Of a stretch of DNA of 25,069 nucleotides, positions 7,727 to 16,387 are shown piece by piece. A model generated the notes under the pieces. It was not told the DNA's origin. It saw only the letters and a list, made by a program, of their open reading frames with translations, and searched no databases. The DNA lies in contig JBBRDW010000069.1 of assembly GCA_038203525.1 (NCBI GenBank), positions 1 to 25,069 on the forward strand, given 5' to 3'. How positions within the stretch are numbered: position 1 is the first letter of the stretch; every line of letters begins with the position of its first letter. A program made the position numbers and the translations under genes. The stretch is from Limnovirga sp038203525 (GTDB lineage Bacteria > Bacteroidota > Bacteroidia > Chitinophagales > Chitinophagaceae).

Positions 7727-9304
7727 ATGGTAGATATTAAGCCAGATGAAATTTCAGCGATACTGAGACAGCAGTTGAGCAACTTCAACGCTGCTGCAGA
7801 TCTGGAAGAAGTAGGTACCGTGCTCCAGGTGGGTGATGGTATTGCGCGTGTATATGGTTTAAATAATGTTCGTTCGGGTGAACTTGTTGAGTTCGAGAAC
7901 GGCGTTAAAGCGATTGCGCTAAACCTTGAAGAAGATAATGTGGGTGTGGTTTTAATGGGTGAAAGCAAAGAAACCAAAGAAGGCGATAAAGTGCGCCGTA
8001 CTGGTAAAATTGCTTCTATTAAAGTAGGTGAAGGTGTGGTTGGCCGTGTTATTAATACCCTCGGCGATCCTATAGATGGTAAAGGCCCTATTACCGGTGA
8101 ACTATACGAGATGCCACTGGAGCGTAAAGCACCTGGTGTTATTTACCGCGAGCCCGTTAAGGAACCATTGCAAACCGGTATTAAAGCAATCGACGCAATG
8201 ATCCCGATTGGCCGTGGCCAGCGTGAGCTGGTAATTGGTGACAGGCAGACCGGCAAAACCGCCATATGTATTGATACCATTATTAACCAGAAAGAATTTT
8301 ATGCAGCAGGTAAACCTGTTTACTGTATATATGTAGCGATCGGTCAGAAAGCTTCTACAGTTGCGGGTGTAATGAAAACACTGAACGATTATGGCGCCAT
8401 GGCCTACACAACCATTGTAGCAGCATCTGCAAGTGACCCTGCACCACAACAGTTCTATGCTCCTTTTGCCGGTGCTGCAATTGGCGAATTTTTCAGAGAT
8501 ACCGGCCGTCCTGCATTGATCATTTATGATGATCTTTCAAAACAAGCGGTGGCCTATCGTGAAGTTTCATTGTTACTCCGCCGTCCTCCGGGCCGTGAGG
8601 CTTACCCTGGTGACGTGTTCTATCTGCATAGCCGTTTGCTGGAGCGTGCCGCAAAAGTTATCGCAAATGATGATGTTGCCAAGAACATGAACGATTTACC
8701 AGAATCTATCCGGCATCTTGTAAAAGGTGGTGGCAGCTTAACGGCTTTGCCGATTATTGAAACACAGGCTGGTGACGTATCTGCTTACATTCCAACAAAC
8801 GTTATCTCCATTACCGACGGGCAGATATTCCTTGAGGGTAACCTGTTCAACGCAGGTATTCGTCCGGCAATTAACGTGGGTATTTCTGTAAGCCGCGTGG
8901 GTGGTACTGCGCAGATTAAATCCATGAAAAAAGTGGCTGGTACATTAAAGCTTGATCAGGCACAGTACCGCGAACTGGAAGCGTTCTCCAAATTTGGTGG
9001 CGATCTTGACGCCGCTACAAAATATGTAATTGATAAAGGTGCCCGTAACGTGGAAATACTGAAGCAATTACAGTATAGCCCGGTAGCCGTTGAAAAACAG
9101 GTAGCTATTATTTACCTCGGTACGCAGGGTTTGCTTAAAGAAGTAGCCGTTAAAAATGTGAAGGCTTTTGAAGAACATTTTTTATTAGAAATGGAAAATA
9201 AAATGCCGGAAGTTTTGGCTGATTTCAAGAAGGGAAATCTACCCGAAGCCGGAATTGCCAAAATGGTTGAAATGGCAAAAGGTTTAATGTCTCAGTACAA
9301 GTAA
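7727..9304 (+). CDS. atpA: F1Fo ATP synthase subunit alpha
   Basis: This is the non-catalytic nucleotide-binding subunit of the F1 hexamer, 525 residues. It has an N-terminal beta-barrel (about 25-95), a P-loop GDRQTGKT at 171-178, and the ALIIYDDLSKQAVAYREVSL region containing the residues around the catalytic-interface arginine. The family signature PPGREAYPGDVFYLHSRLLE follows, and then a C-terminal helical domain. All key motifs are intact. It is the last gene of the local operon: a strong terminator begins 27 bp after its stop, and atpG, which follows atpA in most bacteria, is absent. Confidence 0.97.
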   Translation: MVDIKPDEISAILRQQLSNFNAAADLEEVGTVLQVGDGIARVYGLNNVRSGELVEFENGVKAIALNLEEDNVGVVLMGESKETKEGDKVRRTGKIASIKVGEGVVGRVINTLGDPIDGKGPITGELYEMPLERKAPGVIYREPVKEPLQTGIKAIDAMIPIGRGQRELVIGDRQTGKTAICIDTIINQKEFYAAGKPVYCIYVAIGQKASTVAGVMKTLNDYGAMAYTTIVAASASDPAPQQFYAPFAGAAIGEFFRDTGRPALIIYDDLSKQAVAYREVSLLLRRPPGREAYPGDVFYLHSRLLERAAKVIANDDVAKNMNDLPESIRHLVKGGGSLTALPIIETQAGDVSAYIPTNVISITDGQIFLEGNLFNAGIRPAINVGISVSRVGGTAQIKSMKKVAGTLKLDQAQYRELEAFSKFGGDLDAATKYVIDKGARNVEILKQLQYSPVAVEKQVAIIYLGTQGLLKEVAVKNVKAFEEHFLLEMENKMPEVLADFKKGNLPEAGIAKMVEMAKGLMSQYK

Positions 9305-9330
9305 TAAGTTGTAAGTACTAAGTTATAGGC

Positions 9331-9367
9331 AAACGGCCACAGATCTTTCTGTGGCCGTTTTTGTTTG
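9331..9367 (+). terminator. Rho-independent terminator after atpA
   Basis: A perfect 12-bp stem, AAACGGCCACAG (9331-9342) with CTGTGGCCGTTT (9349-9360), has a 6-nt loop and is followed by a T-rich tail. It ends the ATP synthase operon. Confidence 0.9.
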
Positions 9368-9375
9368 TTGGATTA

Positions 9376-9650
9376 TTTTGTGAGCCGGCTGACGAATGTG
9401 AATAAAGCTTTTCTTTCCGCCGAGGCAGGACTCTTGTATTGTAGAATACAATTGGGCGACATCCAGCAACTTTACCATAGCATAAAAAAATTTTTAAAAA
9501 TAGCGCATAGCCTTAAATTTTTTATAAAACGCTTATTCACTTTCGCTATGATCCACGCTTAGATAGAAGCTGAATAGAATTACAGAACGCACAAGAGTGC
9601 GACGCAACTAAAGTTCAATTGAAATATTGAAGCTGGGTAAATAAAAATTA
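9376..9650. repeat. Composite intergenic element with inverted repeat copies
   Basis: This fills most of the 363-bp gap between the convergent atpA and mscS genes. The left end is a diverged minus copy (9376-9440; edge TGTGAGCC, core replaced by CCGCCGAGGCAGG, then ACTCTTGTA). The right end is a good plus copy (9585-9648; core GTGCGACGCAA at 9597-9607). Upstream of the right copy, GAAGCTGAATAGAATTACAGAACGC corresponds in part (AGCTGAATA) to the sequence before the copy at 2740. The interior is A/T-rich and can pair partly with itself. No gene is seen. Confidence 0.5.
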
Positions 9651-9667
9651 TCCTGCATTTTTTTACA

Positions 9668-10774
9668 CTACCCAATAATTTGGGATTCGCCTTTTTTTAT
9701 AACAATATCTGTATTTGCGGCGGCCAGTTCAATTTTGTTTTTTTCGAGCATTTCAATAATTGCAAGGTTTATTTTTTCGCGAAGGGCTACAAATTGGTTA
9801 ATGGTTTGGGCCATACTTGTAAAATATTCTGTGGTAATAATGTGGGCGTCTTTACCGGTATCGCTTAGAAAAACCATGCTGCTTTGAACCCCTTCTTTGT
9901 CAACAATATTTTTTATTGAAGTAACTGCCTGTTTTAACTGTGCGGCGGTGGTTGCTAAACTGATTTGCAGGGTTACTTCGGCGCGGCGTTGTGTGCGTAG
10001 GGTAATGTTATCGAGAATGGTATCTACCATTTGCTTATTGGGTACGGTAATGTGTGTTTTATGATCGGTGCGCATGCGGGTGCTGCGCAAGCCAATCCTT
10101 TCAACTACGCCGGTAAAGCCCTGCACTTTTACAAGATCGCCGGTGGTAAAAGGTTTATCGAAGAAAATAATAAAAGAGGCAATTAGGTTTTCGAGGCTTT
10201 CTTTTGTTGCCAGCGCCACCGCAGCGCCCACAAGGCTTAGGCCGGTTACCAGTTTACTTATATCGTAATTAAAAGTAAAGCGCAATAACATAAGGAAACC
10301 TACTATGTACAGCACTACTTTAAAAAAATCTCTGAAAAAAACAACGAGTTGGTTATCGCTTTGATCGGTAGTAAGGTTTGCTTTTTCTTCGAAAATTATT
10401 GCGACGAATTTAATAAAACGAATACAAAAACGTATAAACGTAATAATAAGTGCGGTATGTGCTGCCGCATCGAGCATTGTTCTTGAAGTTATTTTATAAA
10501 ATGTAAAATCAAGTACATTGGGAAGGTTAAGTTTATCGAATGAAATAATGATGACCAGCAGAAAAAGAAAATGATCGAGGGGCGTTACAATCAGCTCAAG
10601 AAATGCTTTCTTGCGAAAGCTTTTACCGGTTTTTGCAAACAGGCCATACAACAGGCCGGCAAGGTATTTTGAAATGATGCGCTTAATAATTAACGCAATT
10701 AAAATGGCACCAAAAACCTGGATATAAACAAGTAGGGTATTATCGAGAAACTGCCTTTGTAATATTTCTTTCAT
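9668..10774 (-). CDS. MscS-family mechanosensitive ion channel
   Basis: This 368-residue inner-membrane channel protects cells from osmotic downshock by opening under membrane tension. Five hydrophobic segments can be seen (about 14-31, 62-80, 104-125, 143-165 and 173-200). The last is the pore helix with the Gly/Ala pattern GLSLVGAAVALATKESLENL, followed by the beta domain FDKPFTTGDLVKV and the vestibule domain (IGLRSTRMRT). It has more membrane helices than the three of E. coli MscS, like medium-length family members. It lies 8 nt downstream of the next minus-strand gene, so it is probably co-transcribed with the unknown exported protein and lpxH. Confidence 0.88.
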   Translation of the reverse strand: MKEILQRQFLDNTLLVYIQVFGAILIALIIKRIISKYLAGLLYGLFAKTGKSFRKKAFLELIVTPLDHFLFLLVIIISFDKLNLPNVLDFTFYKITSRTMLDAAAHTALIITFIRFCIRFIKFVAIIFEEKANLTTDQSDNQLVVFFRDFFKVVLYIVGFLMLLRFTFNYDISKLVTGLSLVGAAVALATKESLENLIASFIIFFDKPFTTGDLVKVQGFTGVVERIGLRSTRMRTDHKTHITVPNKQMVDTILDNITLRTQRRAEVTLQISLATTAAQLKQAVTSIKNIVDKEGVQSSMVFLSDTGKDAHIITTEYFTSMAQTINQFVALREKINLAIIEMLEKNKIELAAANTDIVIKKGESQIIG

Positions 10775-10782
10775 TGCTTTTT

Positions 10783-11601
10783 TTATTGGACTTGGTAAAC
10801 ATGTAATCCATCTTTTTCAAGCACAAATATCTTATTTAAGTGGCGTTGTATTTTTACCGATGTATTAATATTTATACCGGGCAGTAATTTTAGATTGCTG
10901 AATGTTTTTACTACAGATGAAAAAAGGAAAACAGAATCGCTGCCGAGCAATCTGTTGCCTGAAACCTGTACATTCTTCCAGCCGGTAAGATCTATATGCT
11001 GTTTATAGGCACCGTAATAGTCAAACAGCAGCCAACCTTTTTTTTCATCGTATAAGTATAGTAAACCGCTTTCATCAATAATGCGGTTTGGATTATAGGT
11101 GTCGCTAAATAAATTACGGAAGTCTGCTGATTGCTGGAGTACATTCCCGTTATCATCAATTTTTTTTATGGTATTATCCAGCTCGTCAAAAACCCAGTAA
11201 TTGTTGTCGTAACTCAGTGCAACGGCTTTAGCCTGTAATATGCCTGAAGCCCTTAAGTCAAGTGTGTTGCGAATGTTAAGGTAACGGTCGAGTACTGCAA
11301 TAGTGGTAAAGTCTTTATAGTAAACAATTATTTTAAGCGGGTTGCTTACGTCTAACAGGTAGATATCGCCATACCTGCGCACATCATTGAATATACCTGC
11401 CGAATCGAGATTTTGATTAAGTTTTTTTACCTGATTGCTTTTGGTAACCAGGTAAATATTACCCAGGTTATCTATGTAGAAATTAGTGTAACTGCCTGCA
11501 ATTAATTTTACGGGCTGCAGATGTAATGTGGTATCTGCACCCGCCCCCCATGTGGTTGATGTAATTGCAATGCAGATAAATATGTTTATCAGTCTTCCCA
11601 T
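10783..11601 (-). CDS. Exported protein of unknown function, propeller-like repeats
   Basis: I do not recognise a named family. The 272-residue protein starts with a signal-peptide-like segment (residues 1-21, hydrophobic IFICIAIT then a small-residue site). The rest is rich in aromatic and beta-branched residues. It has recurring blocks of the form 'D.LGNIYLV...', 'D..NYWVFDELDNTIKKID.NGNV' and 'ESGLLYLYDEKKGWLLFDYYGAY', spaced roughly 40-50 residues apart. That suggests a small beta-propeller in the periplasm or outer membrane. Its start overlaps the lpxH stop by 13 nt, so the two are translationally coupled. Co-occurrence with lpxH hints at an envelope role, which is inference. Confidence 0.7.
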   Translation of the reverse strand: MGRLINIFICIAITSTTWGAGADTTLHLQPVKLIAGSYTNFYIDNLGNIYLVTKSNQVKKLNQNLDSAGIFNDVRRYGDIYLLDVSNPLKIIVYYKDFTTIAVLDRYLNIRNTLDLRASGILQAKAVALSYDNNYWVFDELDNTIKKIDDNGNVLQQSADFRNLFSDTYNPNRIIDESGLLYLYDEKKGWLLFDYYGAYKQHIDLTGWKNVQVSGNRLLGSDSVFLFSSVVKTFSNLKLLPGININTSVKIQRHLNKIFVLEKDGLHVYQVQ

Positions 11602-12347
11602 TTTTTTAATTGGATATCGCTGCCATCAAAAACAGCATAAGTAAAATCACGCATCCAGTCGCCCAGGTTTATGTAGCGGCTTTTGTTGCTTAATTTATAA
11701 TCTATCGGGTAATGCCTGTGACCAAAGACAAAAAAATCGAAATGCTCTTTTGCAAGTATTTCGCGACAGAAGATAATAAGCCATTCTCTTGTTTCGCCGA
11801 GGAATATTTTGTCTTTGGGCATTGTTTTTATACGGCTCTTGCCACTGAAATAATTAGCAATACCAATGCCAACTGCGGGGTGTAAAAAACCAAAAAACCA
11901 TTTACAGGATTTGCTTCTGAAAACCTTTTTTATAAATTTATATTTGGCATCGCCGGGGCCCAGGCCATCGCCATGGCCAATAAAAAACCGCTTTTCATTC
12001 CATTCAAAAGTTTTAGGTTCGGGGTAAACAGGTATGTTAAGCTCTTTTTCAAAATAGCCATTCATCCACATATCGTGATTGCCCATAAAAAAATGGATCG
12101 GAATTCCGCTGTCGGTAATTTCGGCAAGTTTGCCCAGCAGGCGTACATAACCTTTGGGTACTACTGTTTTGTACTCGTACCAAAAATCGAACATATCGCC
12201 ATTAATAATTATCTCCGCTGCATCGTGCCGTATGTTTTCCAGGAAAGCCACAACTTTTTTTTCGCGTATAAGGCTGCTTTCATAATCAGGAACGCCAAGG
12301 TGAAAATCGGAAAGAAAATATATTTTTTTGCCGGGCGTAATATTCAT
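11589..12347 (-). CDS. lpxH: UDP-2,3-diacylglucosamine diphosphatase
   Basis: LpxH hydrolyses UDP-2,3-diacylglucosamine to lipid X and UMP in lipid A synthesis, as a peripheral membrane enzyme. The 252-residue protein has the full calcineurin-type metal set: Asp14 and His16 in SDFHLG, Asp51 in NGDMFDFW, Asn90-His91 in GNHDMW, His125 in GHGDG, and His210 and His212 in FGHRH. The order and spacing correspond to the E. coli LpxH ligands. A Phe/Trp-rich helical insert (about 135-165) matches the membrane-facing cap. It is the first gene of lpxH - unknown exported protein - mscS. Paralogues of this family exist, so substrate identity is slightly less certain than the fold. Confidence 0.87.
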   Translation of the reverse strand: MNITPGKKIYFLSDFHLGVPDYESSLIREKKVVAFLENIRHDAAEIIINGDMFDFWYEYKTVVPKGYVRLLGKLAEITDSGIPIHFFMGNHDMWMNGYFEKELNIPVYPEPKTFEWNEKRFFIGHGDGLGPGDAKYKFIKKVFRSKSCKWFFGFLHPAVGIGIANYFSGKSRIKTMPKDKIFLGETREWLIIFCREILAKEHFDFFVFGHRHYPIDYKLSNKSRYINLGDWMRDFTYAVFDGSDIQLKKWED

Positions 12348-12464
12348 TTTTCACTTTATTTTTTTGGCGTGCAATAGGATTTATCAGCGCCGGTATTTAA
12401 AGTCGGTTACGTTAAGACCGGTATTTGAATTGTGATACCAAAGCCAAATATATGCACAAAAGAT

Positions 12465-12520
12465 AAAAGGATTGCGACGCAACGATGATGCCATGAAAAC
12501 CTTTGCTGGTATTAAAAATA
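12465..12520 (+). repeat. Dispersed intergenic repeat, variant core
   Basis: TTGCGACGCAAC at 12472-12483 differs from the usual core by one base (TTGCG for GTGCG). A downstream TGGTATTAAAAATA-like edge is loosely conserved. The 202-bp gap around it (12348-12549) shows no gene. Confidence 0.5.
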
Positions 12521-12549
12521 TTATTTTATGGCTGGGGAACCTGGGGTTA

Positions 12550-12972
12550 TTATTTTTTAGAAAAGTATTCGAGTACATCACCCGATTCTATTACGGGTTT
12601 GCCGGTTGTGTCGCCGTTGAACCAGTAAACCCACGCCTGCACAACGTTATTTTCCAACGTATATACATGGTCTAACGCTCTTGTATATTGAGGTGTTTCT
12701 CCGTCTTCTGCGCTTAAACCTTCATAGTCATCGAGCTGGCCAATGGCCCAGGAAAATTCATCCTGATTTTTTATCGTATATAATTCACCGATTATATAAT
12801 GCTCGTCTGTTGCCGGTTTAGCCGCCGGAAAACTGCCCATATCAAATAATATCCCTCTTAATTTTGCATTTCCAGCAAAAGAAAAATAACGGCTGATGTA
12901 AGTATAAGCGGGGTGGCGAAACCCACTACGCAGTGAGCCATAAACAAATAGCTGGGGATGGTCGTGTTTCAT
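12550..12972 (-). CDS. Gamma-glutamylcyclotransferase-fold protein (GGCT/AIG2 family)
   Basis: This 140-residue cytoplasmic protein has the BtrG/GGCT fold. The substrate loop FVYGSLRSG lies at residues 9-17, and the catalytic glutamate is Glu84 in LDDYEG. Members release 5-oxoproline from gamma-glutamyl amines or peptides. The true substrate of bacterial small members is often unknown. Both signature elements are intact and the length is typical. It is flanked on both sides by repeat copies and lies about 125 bp from the LUD gene, so it is probably transcribed alone. Confidence 0.82.
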   Translation of the reverse strand: MKHDHPQLFVYGSLRSGFRHPAYTYISRYFSFAGNAKLRGILFDMGSFPAAKPATDEHYIIGELYTIKNQDEFSWAIGQLDDYEGLSAEDGETPQYTRALDHVYTLENNVVQAWVYWFNGDTTGKPVIESGDVLEYFSKK

Positions 12973-13000
12973 ATTTTATATCCATTTGTTATGCGTGACT

Positions 13001-13062
13001 ATTTTTGGGCCCGGCTGCAGCATGTTATTTGACCGTCCCTTGCGTCGCACACTTTTACTGCA
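13001..13062 (-). repeat. Dispersed intergenic repeat copy
   Basis: Core TTGCGTCGCAC at 13040-13050, with the T-rich GGGCCCGGC edge at 13002-13014. It lies between two minus-strand genes. Confidence 0.7.
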
Positions 13063-13098
13063 TTAAGTTTTTGAGCATGGCGCTAACTTTCTTATTTT

Positions 13099-13743
13099 TT
13101 ACGGTTGTGATTGCTCCACCAAAAAGCAAAATACTTCTTTGGGGCCATGCACGCCTACAACAAGTGTTTTTTCTATATCTGCCGTTCTGCTTGGGCCGGT
13201 AGCAAATGTGAAAAGCGAAGGCAAACCATCAACATATTTTTCTCTGGTATTTATTATGGCATCTTTTATATCGTAAACCAGCTGATTGGTATAGGCTATA
13301 CAAATATGTACTGGTGCGTAAACACTTACGGTGCGGCCACTTTGCTGTGCGCTGCTTAAAACAATACTTCCTGTTCTTGCAACAAGAGACTCGCAAGAAG
13401 TAATAGCGGCATCGCATTTTTCGAGGTCGGTAGTGTAGGTTTGTTTTAGTCCATGTTTATCCAAAGTTTGCTTTAGGTTATCCTCCCGGCAATAAATATT
13501 TTCCCATTTACGTATTTCAAAAAGCAACTGCAATTGTTGTGCGAGTTCCTTTTCGTTGGAACAAAAAGAAAACTTTCCCTGTAATTTGGTAAAGTTTTCA
13601 GCAAATTCAATTTCAGGCTCGTCGAGTGGTGGTGCAAAAATACTTTCATTTCCTTCACTTTTTGGAAATGGAACAGGCACTGATGTACTCAGTGCCTGCC
13701 TTATCTTTTTTAGGATGATCTCTTTTGACTTAGATTGTTTCAT
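13099..13743 (-). CDS. LUD-domain protein (LutC/YkgG-like)
   Basis: This 214-residue protein has one LUD domain. LutC, a relative, is part of the iron-sulfur lactate-oxidation complex LutABC. Here lutA and lutB are absent, so that role is not implied. The C-terminal family motif GPSRTADIEKTLVVGVHGP is intact, preceded by the conserved VARTGSIVLSSAQQSGR stretch, and the N-terminus is a charged helix. The start codon overlaps the ftsH stop (ATGA at 13740-13743), so it is translated with ftsH. From memory, the ftsH-LUD pairing is conserved in this group. Its biochemical job is unknown. Confidence 0.83.
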   Translation of the reverse strand: MKQSKSKEIILKKIRQALSTSVPVPFPKSEGNESIFAPPLDEPEIEFAENFTKLQGKFSFCSNEKELAQQLQLLFEIRKWENIYCREDNLKQTLDKHGLKQTYTTDLEKCDAAITSCESLVARTGSIVLSSAQQSGRTVSVYAPVHICIAYTNQLVYDIKDAIINTREKYVDGLPSLFTFATGPSRTADIEKTLVVGVHGPKEVFCFLVEQSQP

Positions 13744-15824
13744 TGTTCTTCCATTTTCAAAGGAGGTATGTTTGCGCCGCTGTCGTAAGGAGGTACTCCA
13801 TCGCTTATTGGGCCGCTGCCAATGTGATGATCTTCAAGACCAGTGTCTTCAACATCTAAAAGCTTCTTTTCTTCGAATGGTCTTTTACCTATTAAGGCTT
13901 CTACATCACTCTTGAACAAAACTTCTTTAGTAAGAAGCTCTTTAGCAAGTTTAGCAACATCTTCCTTATGGTCTGTCAGGAGCTTTAATGTTATTTTATA
14001 AGCATCATCAATTATTCTTCGAACTTCCTGATCTATCAACTTTCCTGTTTCTTCGCTATAGGGTTTTGTAAAAGTGTTTTCCTGTGAAGGATCGTAAAAA
14101 CTCACGTTTCCTACCTTTTCGCTCATTCCATAAACCGTTATCATCGAATAAGCTATTCTGGTAATTTGCTGTAAGTCATTCGAAGCACCGGTTGAAATTT
14201 TACCAAAGAAAATTTCTTCACTGGCTCTTCCTCCCAACGTCATGCAAATTTGATCCATTAATTGATCTGTGTTGTAGAGATATTGCTCTTTTGGGGTGTA
14301 TTGCGCATAGCCAAGTGCCGCAGTACCCCTCGGTACAATTGTTACTTTCAACAGCGGATAAGCATGCTCTAGAAACCAGCCGCAAATGGCATGTCCGGCT
14401 TCGTGGTAAGCAATAATTTGCTTTTCCTCCGGAAGAATAATTTTGTTCTTCTTTTCAAGCCCACCTATAACCCTGTCAATAGCATCCTGAAAATCGGCCA
14501 TATCAACTGATTCTTTTCCTTTTCTTGCAGCAATCAGTGCTGCCTCATTGCATACATTAGCGATATCGGCACCAGCAAATCCTGGCGTTTGTTCCGCCAA
14601 CTTATGGATGTCTAAAGTTTGAGAAATTTTTATTGGTTTCAGATGGACAAGAAAAATTGTTTCCCTACCTTTTACATCAGGCTTATCTATCGATATCTGC
14701 CTGTCAAAACGACCCGGGCGAAGTAATGCAGAATCGAGCACATCCGGTCTGTTTGTTGCAGCCAGAATAATAACACCAGAGTCGCCGCCAAAACCGTCCA
14801 TTTCAACCAGCAGCTGATTCAATGTATTTTCTCTTTCATCGTTGCTCATTATTGCGTTTCTCCCGCGGGCACGTCCAATAGCATCAATCTCATCTATAAA
14901 AATGATACAAGGCGCTTTTTCCCTCGCTGTCTTAAACAGGTCCCTTACCCGGCTTGCGCCTACACCTACAAACATTTCCACAAAGTCACTTCCACTTAGG
15001 CTAAAGAATGGTACCTGAGCTTCACCAGCCACCGCCTTTGCCAACAGTGTTTTGCCTGTTCCGGGCGGTCCAATTAACAGAGCACCTTTGGGAATTTTAC
15101 CGCCCAGAGCTGTGTATTTTTTGGGATTCTTTAGAAAGTCTACAATTTCCATCACCTCCACTTTCGCCTCGTCCAAACCTGCTACATCAGCGAAAGTAAT
15201 ATTAACCTTTGCACCTTTATCAAACAACTGAGCTTTTGATTTGCCTATACTAAAAATGCCTCCTGGTCCACCTCCGCCAGCTGGTCCACCCATTTTGCGC
15301 ATTAATAAAACCCAAAGCCCAACAAAGAGTAAAACTGTAAGTACGGTTTGTGCAATGGGTCCAAGCCATTCAGCTTCACTGGTGGGTTCTTCAGTCACAA
15401 CTTTAACGGTGGGGTTTTGCTTGTAGAAATCAGACATTTTATTGTTGTAGCTTTCCCAATCTGTTACCTGAAATTCAAACAAAGGAATCTTGCCATTAGA
15501 GGGCAATTTATTTTTAAACTTGTCTTGATAGAAAGGCTTTTTTGCACTGTCTGCATAAATATGAACACGTACCAGATCTTTATTTTTTATAAGATCAAGT
15601 GATTGAACATCACCTTTTAGCAGCATCTCTTTTTCAAATTCCTGAAAACTTGTTCTGGAAGAATCGGGTGCGCCTATATTTAAAAACTGGTACCCAATTA
15701 AAATCACTGCAATAAGACCATAGATCCAGTAAATACTAATACGTGGCGGCATCTTTTTAGAGCCTCTTTCATCACTCCCTCTGCCTGAAAAATCGTTTTT
15801 TATTTTATTATCTTCCTGTGCCAT
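13740..15824 (-). CDS. ftsH: ATP-dependent zinc metalloprotease FtsH
   Basis: FtsH is a membrane-anchored AAA+ protease that degrades misfolded membrane proteins and short-lived regulators. The 694 residues hold two membrane helices (about 31-50 and 156-175) around a periplasmic domain of about 100 residues, and a Gly-rich linker (179-190). The AAA domain has Walker A GPPGTGKT at 252-259, the pore loop FVG at 285-287, Walker B IIFIDEID at 307-314 and the second region of homology with RPGRFDR. The zinc site is HEAGH at 474-478 with third ligand Asp550. All catalytic residues are present. It is the middle gene of rsfS-ftsH-LUD, 72 bp after rsfS. Confidence 0.97.
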   Translation of the reverse strand: MAQEDNKIKNDFSGRGSDERGSKKMPPRISIYWIYGLIAVILIGYQFLNIGAPDSSRTSFQEFEKEMLLKGDVQSLDLIKNKDLVRVHIYADSAKKPFYQDKFKNKLPSNGKIPLFEFQVTDWESYNNKMSDFYKQNPTVKVVTEEPTSEAEWLGPIAQTVLTVLLFVGLWVLLMRKMGGPAGGGGPGGIFSIGKSKAQLFDKGAKVNITFADVAGLDEAKVEVMEIVDFLKNPKKYTALGGKIPKGALLIGPPGTGKTLLAKAVAGEAQVPFFSLSGSDFVEMFVGVGASRVRDLFKTAREKAPCIIFIDEIDAIGRARGRNAIMSNDERENTLNQLLVEMDGFGGDSGVIILAATNRPDVLDSALLRPGRFDRQISIDKPDVKGRETIFLVHLKPIKISQTLDIHKLAEQTPGFAGADIANVCNEAALIAARKGKESVDMADFQDAIDRVIGGLEKKNKIILPEEKQIIAYHEAGHAICGWFLEHAYPLLKVTIVPRGTAALGYAQYTPKEQYLYNTDQLMDQICMTLGGRASEEIFFGKISTGASNDLQQITRIAYSMITVYGMSEKVGNVSFYDPSQENTFTKPYSEETGKLIDQEVRRIIDDAYKITLKLLTDHKEDVAKLAKELLTKEVLFKSDVEALIGKRPFEEKKLLDVEDTGLEDHHIGSGPISDGVPPYDSGANIPPLKMEEQ

Positions 15825-15896
15825 ATTATTTTAATTACTTCTCAGTATATAAATGCATTTTGTGTGTAAAAGTTCTGTTTTGCAAAATAAATGTTA

Positions 15897-16301
15897 TCAA
15901 TCATTATGTTCTGTTAAAGCAGCATCGCTCCATAGCTCCTCAAGTTTGTAAAATGTTCTTGTATCGGGCTGCATCACGTGAACAACAATGTTTACATAGT
16001 CAACCAAAACCCACTGCAACGCACCATGACCTTCGTGTTTATAAGGCATTTCGTCGCAATTAGACTTTACCTTTTCTTCAACTGAGTCGGCTATGGCTTT
16101 TACTTGGGTTGTACTCGAAGCCTCGCAAATCACAAAAAAATCTGCCACTGCTTCGGGAATTTTCCTGAGATCAAGTGATACGATTTTTTCGCCTTTTTTT
16201 TCCTGAATTGCTTTAATTACAGTTTTGAAAAATTTGGAGTTCTTTGTAAGTTTGGCTGTGCCTGTTTTTTTTCGGTTTTCAAGAAGAGATAATGTTTCCA
16301 A
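15897..16301 (-). CDS. rsfS: Ribosomal silencing factor RsfS
   Basis: This 134-residue protein of the RsfS/YbeB/Iojap family binds uL14 on the large ribosomal subunit and blocks subunit joining when nutrients are low. The central motif is intact: VSLDLRKIPEAVADFFVICEASSTTQVKAIAD, then the HEG.....WVLVDYVNIVVHVM stretch that ends the fold. Family members are often about 105-120 residues; this one has a Lys-rich N-terminal extension of about 25. It heads the minus-strand run into ftsH and LUD. Confidence 0.93.
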   Translation of the reverse strand: METLSLLENRKKTGTAKLTKNSKFFKTVIKAIQEKKGEKIVSLDLRKIPEAVADFFVICEASSTTQVKAIADSVEEKVKSNCDEMPYKHEGHGALQWVLVDYVNIVVHVMQPDTRTFYKLEELWSDAALTEHND

Positions 16302-16347
16302 GAATAAAATACGTTTAAATTAATTAATTTTTTTAGCTTTTTCAACT

Positions 16348-16381
16348 AATCATTTCAGCTTTTTGGGCTTTTGAAATGATT
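16348..16381. terminator. Hairpin with T-run between rsfS and birA
   Basis: Arms AATCATTTCA (16348-16357) and TGAAATGATT (16372-16381) pair perfectly, and a T-run follows on the plus strand (16383-16389). It has the form of a plus-strand terminator, but no plus-strand gene ends here. Confidence 0.4.
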
Positions 16382-16387
16382 CTTTTT

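Noticed and set aside
9365..9562. A 65-codon plus-strand frame after atpA
   Set aside because: It lies behind a strong terminator, starts at a TTG-type codon and overlaps repeat sequence.
13099..13743. LUD protein as lactate-utilisation subunit LutC
   Set aside because: No lutA or lutB lies nearby and the gene is coupled to ftsH, so the specific lactate role is not supported.
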